DNA of 64,000 nt. It comes from Colwellia sp. GTDB lineage: Bacteria; Pseudomonadota; Gammaproteobacteria; Enterobacterales; Alteromonadaceae. The notes under the pieces were generated by a model. It saw only the letters and a program-made list of their open reading frames with translations, was not told the origin of the DNA and ran no database searches. The stretch lies in contig NVWU01000005.1 of NCBI GenBank assembly GCA_002733765.1, positions 242,353 through 306,352 of the forward strand, given 5' to 3'. The translations under genes were made by a program, and so were the position numbers. Positions 37,957 to 46,731 of the stretch are shown here, one piece after another (position 1 is the first letter of the stretch; every line of letters begins with the position of its first letter).

Positions 37957-38016
37957 CTAGTCCATATGATGGTGATGATGTCGCTTACTTAGGTTGATAA
38001 TCAGGTTGATAATCAT
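37957..38016 (-). CDS. hisL: his operon leader peptide
   Basis: A 19-residue open frame reading MIINLIINLSKRHHHHHMD, too short for routine gene calling. Five consecutive His codons sit just before the stop, as expected for a histidine-sensing attenuator in which ribosome stalling decides between antiterminator and terminator folds. The stop codon lies in a perfect 14-bp palindrome, ATGGACTAGTCCAT. The IINL repeat comes from a 12-base tandem duplication (37991-38002 and 38003-38014). The ribosome site is weak. E. coli HisL has seven consecutive His in a 16-residue peptide. hisG begins about 210 bases downstream. Confidence 0.88.
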   Translation of the reverse strand: MIINLIINLSKRHHHHHMD

Positions 38017-38238
38017 AATGTGTTAAACTCAATAGTGTAATGAGATACGTTTTATATTCTCTATGCGTGTACAGTACTGATAAAGTTATTCAGCTGCAAG
38101 GAATAAATAGCCGTTTTTTATAACTAATGTTTATATGGTACGTACTTAGAGTTATTACTCTTTTTTTTAATTAAAGTTTTTACTTTATTTGTCGATAAAA
38201 TAGGCAGATAACGATGATTAAGTTATATGGTGGCAATA
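38017..38238. other. Divergent promoter region of the his leader and the following gene
   Basis: About 220 AT-rich bases between the his leader peptide and the divergent 102-residue gene. On the minus strand GAATATAAA (near 38046-38054) is a possible -10 box for the his transcript; the -35 is not clear. I see no coding sequence here. Confidence 0.35.
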
Positions 38239-38547
38239 ATGGATATTTTTACTACGCAGTTAACACGGTTTATACCAGTACCGATTAAGCCAGCAAGCTT
38301 GAAGGTTAAAGCATTATTGAAAGAAGCAGGAGCGGGTAAATTAAAAGAAGATCCTGATCATCTGGAAAACCATGATTATTACTTTATTAAAAAGCCAGTT
38401 GATGATGTCGCGGGTAAAAAAGATAAACAGGATAAAGAATCCGCTGAGCAACAAGGCGAAAGTTCGGATGAAAAATTAGTTGACTCGAACGCTGACTCAG
38501 GGACTAAACCTAAAGAGGAAGTAAAACATTTAGATCTTTATGTTTAA
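38239..38547 (+). CDS. Small hypothetical protein with charged C-terminal half
   Basis: A 102-residue protein of unknown function. The N-terminal part (MDIFTTQLTRFIPVPIKPAS, then LKVKALLKEAG) may form a short helix. From about residue 50 on the protein is dominated by Lys, Asp, Glu and Ser and is probably disordered, ending in EVKHLDLYV. The start at 38239 has GGTGG five bases upstream; an ATG four codons earlier would place its ribosome site poorly. It lies 57 bases before the YoaA helicase gene and may be cotranscribed with it. I do not recognise the family. Confidence 0.6.
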   Translation: MDIFTTQLTRFIPVPIKPASLKVKALLKEAGAGKLKEDPDHLENHDYYFIKKPVDDVAGKKDKQDKESAEQQGESSDEKLVDSNADSGTKPKEEVKHLDLYV

Positions 38548-38604
38548 GTGTAAAATAGTATAATCGTCAATCTTCCTAATTTTCATTTGATTTTCTAGCC
38601 CGTA

Positions 38605-40536
38605 ATGACGTCTGTAGCCCAAGCTTTTTCTAAAAATGGCACGTTAGCCAAAGCCATTGATGGCTTTTCTCCTCGCCAAGCGCAAACAGATATGGCGTTA
38701 GAAGTGGCAACTGCTATTGAAAAACAATCATCCCTTATTGTTGAAGCAGGCACAGGGACGGGTAAAACATTCGCCTATCTAATTCCTGCTTTTCTTAGTA
38801 TTAACTCATCAAATAATGATAAAAAAATCATTATTTCAACGGGCACTAAAAATCTACAAGAACAGCTTTTTCATAAAGATATTCCGCTTGTTAAAAAAGC
38901 CTTGGCTAGTAATATTCAAATTGCTTTATTAAAAGGGCGTGCTAATTATTTATGTCGTTATCGATTAGCACAATACCAAGAAACCCGCGGTCAGCTTGAT
39001 GCCAATACTTTAACCGATTTAGTAAAAGTGAAAACGTGGGCTAATAGCACCCAAACTGGTGATATTGGTGAATTGGTAAATGTAACCGAAGACTCTGACG
39101 TTTTTCCTTTTATTACTAGTACGTTAGATAATTGTTTAGCGAGAGATTGTCCAGACTTTGAACAGTGTTACTTAGTAAAAGCAAGACAAAAAGCCATTGA
39201 TGCGGATTTGATTGTGGTGAATCATCATTTGTTTTTTGCTGATATGGCACTTAAAGATACTGGCTTTGGTGAATTAATTCCTAAAGCACAAGTGATGATT
39301 TTTGATGAGGCACATCAAATAGGTGATATTGCCAGTGATTATTTTGGCGAAGCCTTTTCTACCAAGCAATTAGTGGATTTATGTGCTGATGTTGTGCAGG
39401 TTTACCGTAGTAAATTAACTGATGTAAAGCAATTAGGCTTGGCTGCGGATAAGTTGCAAAAAACTTGTCAAGAATTTCGCTTACTTTTTAATTATGATCC
39501 AGAACGTGGCAATTGGCGTGAAAAATGTCAACAGCAGCAATTTATGCAAAAATTTCAACGCTTAAAAGTTGATTTAGATTTTCTGTATCAAGTTATTAAA
39601 CTTTGCGTTTCGCGTAATGAGGCGATTGATAACTGCTTTGATAGAGCGGTATATTTGTTAGCACAATATGACGTAATGGTGAATGTTGATATTAATGGTA
39701 TGAGTTTTTGGTATGAAACTACGCCTCGTCATGTGGTGTTACATCAAACACCGCTAAGTGTTGCGGATAAATTTAGTACCTATGTTAAAGAGTCTGGCGC
39801 AGGTTGGATTTTTACTTCAGCAACGCTAGCGGTTGACAATAGTTTTGATCATTTTGCTCAGCATTTAGGCTTAAATGGTGCGCGCCAGTTGCTGTTAGAA
39901 AGCCCTTTTGATTATCAACAGCAATCTCAGCTTATTGTACCGCGTTATTTACCTGAAGCGAATGATAAGAATCGTGCTATACATTTAGCACAACTGGCAG
40001 AGCCATTAATTGCTGCCAGTAATGGTGCTTGTTTTATGCTGTTTACTAGCTATCGAGTCATGCACCAAGTAGCTGAAATTTTAGCCGATAACATTGATAA
40101 TCCTTTATTAGTACAAGGGCAAATGGCAAAGCGAGTATTGCTTGAACAATTTATTGAAAATAGCGATTCGGTATTGTTGGCTACTGCGAGTTTCTGGGAA
40201 GGTATTGATGTTAGAGGTGATAAGTTAACTTGTGTTATTATTGACAAGTTGCCCTTTGCTTCTCCTGATGATCCATTATTACAAGCGCGTTGTGAAGATG
40301 TTAGAAGGCAAGGGGGCGATGCATTTGCTCAAATACAATTACCGCAAGCCGTGATAGCGCTTAAACAAGGGGTTGGTCGACTTATTCGTGATGTTAGTGA
40401 TCGCGGTGTATTGGTCATTTGTGATAACCGGTTAGTTAATCGTCCTTATGGACAAACCTTTTTAAAAAGCTTACCACTGATGAAGCGTAGTCGTGATTTA
40501 GTGCAAGCAGTTGAGTTCTTAAAAAACATAACGTAA
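38605..40536 (+). CDS. yoaA: ATP-dependent DNA helicase of the DinG/XPD family (YoaA)
   Basis: A 643-residue superfamily 2 helicase. Walker A lies in VEAGTGTGKTFAYLIPAF (about 48-65), the DEAH box in MIFDEAHQIGD, and motif VI at QGVGRLIRD near the C-terminus. Four cysteines in the interval from CRYRL through CLARDCPDFEQC fit the 4Fe-4S cluster of the XPD family. The sequence resembles E. coli YoaA, which acts in replication repair with the HolC subunit, more than DinG itself. Confidence 0.9.
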   Translation: MTSVAQAFSKNGTLAKAIDGFSPRQAQTDMALEVATAIEKQSSLIVEAGTGTGKTFAYLIPAFLSINSSNNDKKIIISTGTKNLQEQLFHKDIPLVKKALASNIQIALLKGRANYLCRYRLAQYQETRGQLDANTLTDLVKVKTWANSTQTGDIGELVNVTEDSDVFPFITSTLDNCLARDCPDFEQCYLVKARQKAIDADLIVVNHHLFFADMALKDTGFGELIPKAQVMIFDEAHQIGDIASDYFGEAFSTKQLVDLCADVVQVYRSKLTDVKQLGLAADKLQKTCQEFRLLFNYDPERGNWREKCQQQQFMQKFQRLKVDLDFLYQVIKLCVSRNEAIDNCFDRAVYLLAQYDVMVNVDINGMSFWYETTPRHVVLHQTPLSVADKFSTYVKESGAGWIFTSATLAVDNSFDHFAQHLGLNGARQLLLESPFDYQQQSQLIVPRYLPEANDKNRAIHLAQLAEPLIAASNGACFMLFTSYRVMHQVAEILADNIDNPLLVQGQMAKRVLLEQFIENSDSVLLATASFWEGIDVRGDKLTCVIIDKLPFASPDDPLLQARCEDVRRQGGDAFAQIQLPQAVIALKQGVGRLIRDVSDRGVLVICDNRLVNRPYGQTFLKSLPLMKRSRDLVQAVEFLKNIT

Positions 40537-40574
40537 AAATACATAATTAATAGATAGTGTTTAAGGAAAAAGTA

Positions 40575-41297
40575 GTGAATTATTTGGCCATTGATGCCTC
40601 AACTGAAGCTTGTTCAGTTGCTTTACAAATTAACGGTAAGCTTTATAGCCGTTACGATTTATGCCCGCAATCTCATAGCTTGCAATTATTGCCTATGGTT
40701 GATGAGGTTTTAAAAGAAGCAGGCATTAAGTTATCACAATGCGATGGTTTGATTTTTGGCCGAGGCCCAGGCAGTTTTACTGGTGTACGTATTGGCGTTG
40801 GTGTTGCACAAGGCTTAGCTTTTACTGCGAATTTGCCCGTTGTTGGTGTATCAAGTTTACAAGCGATGGCGCAGTTAGCATTTATGCAAGGAAAGGTGCA
40901 AGGGAAAGTTAAGGGGCAACAAGTCAGTGTTATTGCTGCCATTGATGCCCGCATGGGAGAAGTATACAACGGCTATTTTATGCTTGATGAAAATAACATT
41001 ATGCAGCCACAGTGTGCCGAAGCTGTAACGCCTCCTGAGCAATTAGCACAGCATTTATCAAGTGTTGTTAATAACGTTGAATATGGTGTCGGCACCGGTT
41101 GGGATGCTTATAGTGAAAAACTATCATCATTAAAAAGTAATACTGGTACACCTGACGTGTTATTTCCAAGTGCTGAAGCAATGTTAGCGATTGGTGTTAT
41201 TGCACTTGAACAAGGTAAAGGCGTTGCTGCTGAAGATGCCCAGCCTGTTTATGTACGTGATACTGTTTCATGGAAAAAATTGCCGGGAAGAGAATAA
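40575..41297 (+). CDS. tsaB: tRNA t6A37 biosynthesis protein TsaB
   Basis: An ASKHA-fold partner of TsaD in making the t6A modification at position 37 of ANN-decoding tRNAs. 240 residues; the N-terminus NYLAIDASTEACSVALQIN and GRGPGSFTGVRIGVGVAQGL are diagnostic. I chose the GTG at 40575 because AAGGA lies seven bases before it. The longer frame starting at the GTG at 40557 would add six residues and bury that ribosome site. It follows yoaA closely, the usual gammaproteobacterial context. Confidence 0.93.
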   Translation: MNYLAIDASTEACSVALQINGKLYSRYDLCPQSHSLQLLPMVDEVLKEAGIKLSQCDGLIFGRGPGSFTGVRIGVGVAQGLAFTANLPVVGVSSLQAMAQLAFMQGKVQGKVKGQQVSVIAAIDARMGEVYNGYFMLDENNIMQPQCAEAVTPPEQLAQHLSSVVNNVEYGVGTGWDAYSEKLSSLKSNTGTPDVLFPSAEAMLAIGVIALEQGKGVAAEDAQPVYVRDTVSWKKLPGRE

Positions 41298-41314
41298 TTT
41301 GCTAAATTAATCTT

Positions 41315-41578
41315 ATACTCATGATACTTCAAAATGTCTGTTTCAGGACTCCTGAGTAATTCATGATCAAGGCGCTTTTTTTTATTAATGGTTGTTCCCT
41401 TAAAAAAAGGAGCAACGACGAGCATTATTTACTCAGGCGTCCCCGTAGGGCGAGTTTTAAAGGCTTATATGCTATGTTATTGATTTCGACAAGGAAACAA
41501 CCATTCTCTTCAATCAATGCCTTGCCTCTAAGCCTTTTAATTCTCGCTGAAACGAGTATTTCGAGGTAACATGAGTAT
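41315..41578. mobile_element. MITE-like inverted-repeat element 2
   Basis: A 264-bp non-coding element. Its ends (41315-41335 and 41558-41578) are inverted repeats agreeing at 18 of 21 positions, beginning ATACTCATG. The left half is similar, in opposite orientation, to the element at 54335-54507. The right half matches element 1 at 6916-7241, including a 27-base identical block at 41499-41525. It thus looks like a mosaic of the other two. Its right end is immediately followed by the ATG of the next gene and includes a GAGGT that could act as ribosome site. Confidence 0.78.
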
Positions 41579-41947
41579 ATGAATATTTCTAGCGCTTCGA
41601 GTCAAAATTCAACTTTTGCTCTAACGAATCAAACAAACATATCAAGAAAGTCTTCGGTGCGCTCTGTTGAACCTGCGGGTGTTTCAACGACAGAGCAAGA
41701 AAAATTATTAAATAAACAAGCTAATCAAGCTATTGTCGCTGACCCGCGAGCCATTGCGCTGTTTGAAAAAAATCAATTTGAAGCCAATGCGGCTAAATCT
41801 ATTGTGAGCAGCAGTACCTTTTCTACTACAGATAAAGATAAACCTTCCCCTAAAAATGAAACTGCTGTGGCCAGTTATCAAGCCATTGGTAATTTAGCCC
41901 AGAGAGAATCTATACAACAATTATTTGGTGTTGATCTTTTCGCTTAA
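41579..41947 (+). CDS. Small conserved hypothetical protein
   Basis: A 122-residue protein, polar and low in aromatics, with a Ser/Thr/Asn-rich N-terminal third and a more conserved-looking end, AVASYQAIGNLAQRESIQQL followed by FGVDLFA. Similar C-termini occur, as I recall, in small proteins of marine gammaproteobacteria, but no function is known to me. There is no signal peptide or membrane segment. The start codon follows directly on the inverted-repeat element, with GAGGT 11 bases upstream within that element. The original upstream region may have been displaced by the insertion. Confidence 0.65.
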   Translation: MNISSASSQNSTFALTNQTNISRKSSVRSVEPAGVSTTEQEKLLNKQANQAIVADPRAIALFEKNQFEANAAKSIVSSSTFSTTDKDKPSPKNETAVASYQAIGNLAQRESIQQLFGVDLFA

Positions 41948-42012
41948 GCGCGTTTGATTTTGTTATTATCTTATATCTGTATAACGAACTACATAACTAC
42001 AAAGAATTATTA

Positions 42013-42690
42013 ATGTCTAATATATCCACAGAGCAAACATCAAGTTTCTGGAAAAAGCATCACTTTTTTATTCTATTTATTGCGGCAGTTATTATTAAAC
42101 AACTACCGCTGGTCTCTATTCCCTTTAATTGGCTAGAAAGCTATTTTCATGAAATTAGTCATGGTATTGCCGCTATTATTACTGGTGGTAGTGTATTACG
42201 TATTCAATTGTTCGCCAATGGTGCTGGTTTATGTACGACACAAGGTGGTATCGGCTTTGTTATCAGTTTTGCTGGTTATGCTGGGGCAACGCTGTGGGGA
42301 TGGGGAATATATAAATTAGCCAGTGCTCATCAACGTGCTGCACAAGGTTTTTCAGTGTTAGTATTTTTGTTAATCGTTAGCTCTATGATTTTTTGGGGGC
42401 GTGATCTTTTAACATGGTTTATTTTAGCTGTGCTAGGCGCTTTATTTTTACTTACTATTAAATTAAAAAAGCTTCACTATTTACAGCGATTAATGCAATT
42501 ATTTGGTTTGTTGATATTATTAAATAGTTTATTTAGTCCATCTTACTTACTTGACGGACGTAATCTAGGTGATGGTGCAGCTTTAGCTACGATGACGTTT
42601 ATTCCTGAATTTATTTGGGTGTTAATTTGGTTTTCGTTAGCGTTAGTTGCGTTATATTCTCTTTATAAAAGTGCTAAAAAATATAATTAA
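42013..42690 (+). CDS. M50-type membrane metallopeptidase-like protein
   Basis: A 225-residue integral membrane protein with a zinc motif HEISH at residues 46-50, near the end of the first membrane segment. About six hydrophobic segments are visible. The layout fits the M50B-like peptidase family, in which the HExxH lies inside the membrane. A second metal ligand (an Asp in a late helix) could be the D of YLLDGRNLGDGAAL near residue 180. The substrate is unknown. The next gene, an alpha/beta hydrolase, follows after 9 bases. Confidence 0.75.
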   Translation: MSNISTEQTSSFWKKHHFFILFIAAVIIKQLPLVSIPFNWLESYFHEISHGIAAIITGGSVLRIQLFANGAGLCTTQGGIGFVISFAGYAGATLWGWGIYKLASAHQRAAQGFSVLVFLLIVSSMIFWGRDLLTWFILAVLGALFLLTIKLKKLHYLQRLMQLFGLLILLNSLFSPSYLLDGRNLGDGAALATMTFIPEFIWVLIWFSLALVALYSLYKSAKKYN

Positions 42691-42699
42691 GGTTATTAA

Positions 42700-43599
42700 A
42701 TGTCATCTGTAAACACGTTAGAAGAAATTAAATATTCTTTTGAAACTATGTCGCTACAAGGTATTGCTTGTGGCGGTAAAGAAACGAAAGATAATGTGGT
42801 TTTATGCCTACATGGTTGGTTGGATAATGCCGCAAGTTTTTTACCATTAATGCCATACTTTGAAAGTGAATTAGCGAATAAACGTATTATTGCAATTGAC
42901 TGGCCAGGCCATGGTAATTCAAGCCATAGAAGTTTAGATGCCCATTATCATTTTATTGATTGGGTGTATGACTTATTACAATTGTTTGAAGTAAACCAAT
43001 GGCAACAAGTTGATATTGTTGCTCACTCTATGGGAGGCATGGTAGCGAGCGCATTTGCTGCTGCTTTTCCTGAAAAAGTAAAATCATTGACCTTAATTGA
43101 TTCTATTGGCTTTATTAGCAATGAGGCCGAACAAACTACCCAACAATTACGTGATGGTATGCTAAGTCGCTTTAAGGGCAGTGCACTCTATAATAAACAA
43201 GGAGGAGCCAAAAAGAAACGCTATCATGCCAGTATTGATTCAGCCATTAAAGCTCGCGTTAATGTTTCTGATCTTCAATTTGAACATGCTAAATTAATTG
43301 TTGAACGCGGGTTGATCAAAGAAGTGGAGGGCTATCGTTGGCGATCTGATGCGCGTTTGCGTAATACCTCTCCTTATCGGTTAACGTTAAAACAAGCTCA
43401 GCAATTTATTCGTGATATTAAATGTCCAGTGCAACTTATTTATGGCAGTGATGGTATCGATATGGTTAGCTCTGGCATTAAAAGCTTTGGCGACTTATTT
43501 CAAAACTTCTCCAATATAGAACTTAAAGGCGGCCATCATGTGCATATGGAACAACCACAAAAGTCAGCTGAATTGATTAAATGTTTTTTAGATGAGTAA
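42700..43599 (+). CDS. Alpha/beta hydrolase
   Basis: A 299-residue hydrolase of the alpha/beta fold. The oxyanion region CLHGWLDNAASF is followed by the nucleophile elbow AHSMGGMVASAF (Ser 110), an acid in the VQLIYGSDGID region and the catalytic His in GGHHVHMEQPQ near the C-terminus. No signal peptide is present. The family includes esterases and lipases; the substrate cannot be told. It is probably cotranscribed with the M50-like gene, and fadD follows after about 175 bases. Confidence 0.85.
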   Translation: MSSVNTLEEIKYSFETMSLQGIACGGKETKDNVVLCLHGWLDNAASFLPLMPYFESELANKRIIAIDWPGHGNSSHRSLDAHYHFIDWVYDLLQLFEVNQWQQVDIVAHSMGGMVASAFAAAFPEKVKSLTLIDSIGFISNEAEQTTQQLRDGMLSRFKGSALYNKQGGAKKKRYHASIDSAIKARVNVSDLQFEHAKLIVERGLIKEVEGYRWRSDARLRNTSPYRLTLKQAQQFIRDIKCPVQLIYGSDGIDMVSSGIKSFGDLFQNFSNIELKGGHHVHMEQPQKSAELIKCFLDE

Positions 43600-43636
43600 T
43601 GAAACTTGACTAATATTGAAACAACTGTTTAAATCC

Positions 43637-43653
43637 AACTGGTCGTATCAGTT
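43637..43653. promoter_or_regulatory. FadR-like operator upstream of fadD
   Basis: AACTGGTCGTATCAGTT matches the classical FadR operator AACTGGTCCGACCAGTT at 14 of 17 positions and keeps the AACTG / CAGTT symmetry. It lies 122 bases before the fadD start. In E. coli fadD is repressed by FadR. No fadR gene is in this window. Confidence 0.6.
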
Positions 43654-43775
43654 GAGGTTTATAAAACTGTGACAAAAATTAAGGCTTCAATTGAATAGAA
43701 GCATCAACAACAAAGTTATAAGCACTCTACTAGAGTGTTAAATAATTGTTAAAAAGAACTTATGAGGAAGGTATT

Positions 43776-45431
43776 ATGGAAAAGATTTGGCTAGAAAAAA
43801 GTTATCCCCCTGGCGTTCCATTTGATATAAACCCAGATAAATATCCTTCTTTAGTTGCTATGTTTACTAAATATACTACGCAATATAGTGATAGAACGGC
43901 ATTTATTAATATGGGGGCCAAAATTAGCTATGCTGAGTTAGCGCAGCAAGCCACAGCATTTGCAGCTTACTTACAACAAGATTTAGGTCTTAAAAAAGGC
44001 GATAAATTTGCCATTATGGTACCCAATACGTTGCAATACCCTATTGCTTTGTTTGGCGCTTTACTTGCCGGTTTAACCGTAGTTAATGTTAACCCCTTGT
44101 ATACTGCACGTGAGTTAGAGCATCAACTTAAAGATTCTGGTGCTAAGGCGATGTTGATTATTGAAAACTTCGCGCAAACATTAGAAAAAATAGTACATAA
44201 AACACTGGTTGAACATGTGATCATGACCTCTCTTGGCGATCGCCTAGGTTTGGTAAAGGGATTAATCGTTAATGCGGTAGTTAAACACGTTAAAAAAATG
44301 GTACCCGCATTTAATCTACCTGATGCTATTCGTTTTAATGCCGCCTTGACTAAAGGCGGTAACTTAACTTTTAAGTCAGTTGAATTGTGCGGCGATGATC
44401 TGGCCTTTTTACAGTATACCGGTGGTACAACTGGCGTATCAAAAGGCGCCATGTTAACCCATAGAAATATGGTTGCTAATTTAGAGCAAGCAAAAGCCGC
44501 AATAAAGCCGATGCTTGAGGAGGGGAGTGAATTAGTTGTTACTGCGCTACCGCTTTATCATATTTTTGCCCTAACGGCCAATTGCCTGACCTTTATGACA
44601 TTAGGTGGGACTAATTTACTTATTACTAACCCACGTGATATGCCTAGCTTTGTTAAAGAACTAGGCAAGTATAAGTTTACTGCAATTACGGGAGTTAATA
44701 CCTTGTTTAATGGCTTGTTAAATACTCCTGGTTTTAAGGATTTAGATTTTTCAACGCTTAAAATGGCGCTGGGTGGTGGTATGGCGGTCCAGCGTCCAGT
44801 TGCTGAGCGTTGGCAACACGTTACCTCAACTCGATTGTTAGAAGGTTACGGTTTAACTGAGTGTGCACCTTTGGTGACGATAAGCCCTTATAATCAAGAG
44901 AACTACAATGGCACGATTGGTTTGCCAGCACCTTCGACCGACATTAAAATTATGCTTGATGACGGTAGTGAAGCCGTCATAGGAGAACCGGGTGAAATGT
45001 GGGTACAAGGTCCACAAGTGATGAAAGGTTATTATAATCGAGAGGATGCCACCAATGAAATTTTAAATGATGGCTGGCTTGCCACGGGAGATATTGCTTG
45101 TGTAGATGAGCAAGGTTACTTCACTATTGTTGATCGTAAAAAAGATATGATTATAGTGTCGGGTTTTAACGTTTTTCCGAACGAAATAGAAGAAGTCGTT
45201 ATGATGCATGAAGGGGTGTTAGAAGCGGCGGCTATTGGAATACCTCATGAAGCGAGTGGCGAAATGGTAAAAATATTTGTTGTTGCTAAGCAAGATGAAT
45301 TAGATGAAGCAGCACTAATTAAACATTGCCGTGAAAACCTGACAAGCTATAAAGTACCTAAATTGGTTGAGTTTAGAGATGAGCTACCTAAAACTAATGT
45401 GGGTAAAATTTTACGAAGAGAGTTGAGGTAA
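43776..45431 (+). CDS. fadD: Long-chain-fatty-acid--CoA ligase
   Basis: Activates long-chain fatty acids to acyl-CoA, coupled to uptake, and starts beta-oxidation. 551 residues. The AMP-binding motif [18 protein letters not shown], the [10 protein letters not shown] segment and the C-terminal [20 protein letters not shown] fatty-acyl-CoA synthetase signature are all present, as is the final catalytic Lys in [10 protein letters not shown]. The start at [12 protein letters not shown] matches the E. coli N-terminus and has AGGAAGG six bases before it; a longer frame upstream is not needed. Confidence 0.95.
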   Translation: MEKIWLEKSYPPGVPFDINPDKYPSLVAMFTKYTTQYSDRTAFINMGAKISYAELAQQATAFAAYLQQDLGLKKGDKFAIMVPNTLQYPIALFGALLAGLTVVNVNPLYTARELEHQLKDSGAKAMLIIENFAQTLEKIVHKTLVEHVIMTSLGDRLGLVKGLIVNAVVKHVKKMVPAFNLPDAIRFNAALTKGGNLTFKSVELCGDDLAFLQYTGGTTGVSKGAMLTHRNMVANLEQAKAAIKPMLEEGSELVVTALPLYHIFALTANCLTFMTLGGTNLLITNPRDMPSFVKELGKYKFTAITGVNTLFNGLLNTPGFKDLDFSTLKMALGGGMAVQRPVAERWQHVTSTRLLEGYGLTECAPLVTISPYNQENYNGTIGLPAPSTDIKIMLDDGSEAVIGEPGEMWVQGPQVMKGYYNREDATNEILNDGWLATGDIACVDEQGYFTIVDRKKDMIIVSGFNVFPNEIEEVVMMHEGVLEAAAIGIPHEASGEMVKIFVVAKQDELDEAALIKHCRENLTSYKVPKLVEFRDELPKTNVGKILRRELR

Positions 45432-45451
45432 AGTTACCAGAAAAATTTAAG

Positions 45452-45492
45452 GTAATGAAAACACTTTACTATCAGCGGTGTGTTTTCATTAC
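45452..45492. terminator. Bidirectional hairpin between fadD and the SDR gene
   Basis: GTAATGAAAACAC (45452-45464) is the exact inverse complement of 45480-45492, with a 15-base loop. It lies between two convergent genes. T-runs are short, so its efficiency is uncertain. Confidence 0.6.
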
Positions 45493-45510
45493 GCTAAACT
45501 CGTCATTGAT

Positions 45511-46248
45511 TTATTGCGCTTTCAACGTTTTACCATTCACAGCCAAACTATCATCAGACATTAAATAAACATATAGCGGCATAATATCAGCAGGTGTTGC
45601 TAGTTTATCTTTATCTTCAGCCGGATACGCACTAGCGCGCATATTGGTTTTAGTTGCACCAGGGTTAATGGCATTAACTCGTAGGTTTGAGTTTTCATAC
45701 TCATCAGCAATAACTTGCATTATACCTTCTGTAGCAAATTTAGAGATACTATAAGCTCCCCAAAAAGCACGCCCTTGACTACCTACACCAGATGAAGTGA
45801 AAACTAAAGAAGCATTATCGGCTAATTGTAGTGTTGGTATTAATGCTTGTGCTAATAAATATTGTGCAGTGACATTAACCTTCATCACATCATTAAATAT
45901 TTGCTCATGAATTTGAGTGAATGGTGTTAATTCACCTAACATCGAAGCATTAAGCAATGCACCATCTAATTTGCCAAATTGGCTGGTGATGGTGGCTGAC
46001 ATGTCAATATAGTTCTGCTTGGTTGCCCCTTTTAAATCCAATGGAATAATAGCGGGCTCTGCTGAGCTTTGGGCAATTATTTCATCATAAACGCTTTCTA
46101 ATTTTTTTACTGTTTTTCCTAGTAAAATAACCGTTGCGCCAAGTTTAGCATAGGTTAATGCCGCTTCACGGCCAATGCCAGCGCCAGCGCCGGTTATTAG
46201 AATAGTTTTATTAGTTAAACAATTTTCGGTAATGGAATAATCAAACAT
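45511..46248 (-). CDS. Short-chain dehydrogenase/reductase (YciK-like)
   Basis: A 245-residue NAD(P)-dependent oxidoreductase with the Rossmann motif TGAGAGIGREA (about 20-30), the NASML segment and the catalytic triad S-Y-K (SSGVGSQGR, then YSISK). INPGATKTNMR is the conserved cofactor loop. The overall sequence is close to YciK proteins of gammaproteobacteria, whose substrate is not firmly known. It converges with fadD and is separated from the lipase by a 483-base divergent region. Confidence 0.88.
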   Translation of the reverse strand: MFDYSITENCLTNKTILITGAGAGIGREAALTYAKLGATVILLGKTVKKLESVYDEIIAQSSAEPAIIPLDLKGATKQNYIDMSATITSQFGKLDGALLNASMLGELTPFTQIHEQIFNDVMKVNVTAQYLLAQALIPTLQLADNASLVFTSSGVGSQGRAFWGAYSISKFATEGIMQVIADEYENSNLRVNAINPGATKTNMRASAYPAEDKDKLATPADIMPLYVYLMSDDSLAVNGKTLKAQ

Positions 46249-46731
46249 ATTGTGGTCTGGATTCGAGTAAATAATTAATTCTGTCTATTCTACTCTGTGG
46301 CTTTTTCAATGACGAGGGAAAATTTATTTTTTATGCTTTTTGAACGCTGTCTGAAAAATTCGGTTAAAAGCGCTTTATTCTTTGTTGAATAATATTTACT
46401 TAGAGTGACTAGGCTACACACTACTCGCCGCGATTAAAATGCTTTTCTTTTGAACGAAATTTAACCGCGAAAGATCAATAAATTCTATTTTAATAATAAC
46501 GCTTTTATTTAGTTTTAGTGGTTTTTTGTAAAAATTTTATACAAAAGTTGTAAAAAAAACTGGCACATTGTTAGCGCTTACGTTAAATTTACTTACTGGT
46601 CCAAGGTCTAATGAGATGTCTTGGTGTTCACTTATTACTCAAAGTAGCTAAAAGTGAATTAATAATAACAGCAGTTATAAAATCATACTTATAAAAATAT
46701 ATAAATAAAAAATAGGCATTGGGGAGATAAA
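46249..46731. other. Divergent intergenic region before the lipase gene
   Basis: About 480 AT-rich bases between the SDR gene and the lipase gene. No coding sequence is visible. ACTGGTCC at 46595-46602 equals one half of a FadR operator, but the other half is not conserved. Promoters of both genes should lie here. Confidence 0.4.

Noticed and set aside
46595..46611. FadR operator before the lipase gene
   Set aside because: Only one half (ACTGGTCC) matches; about 10 of 17 positions agree overall, too few to list as a site by itself.
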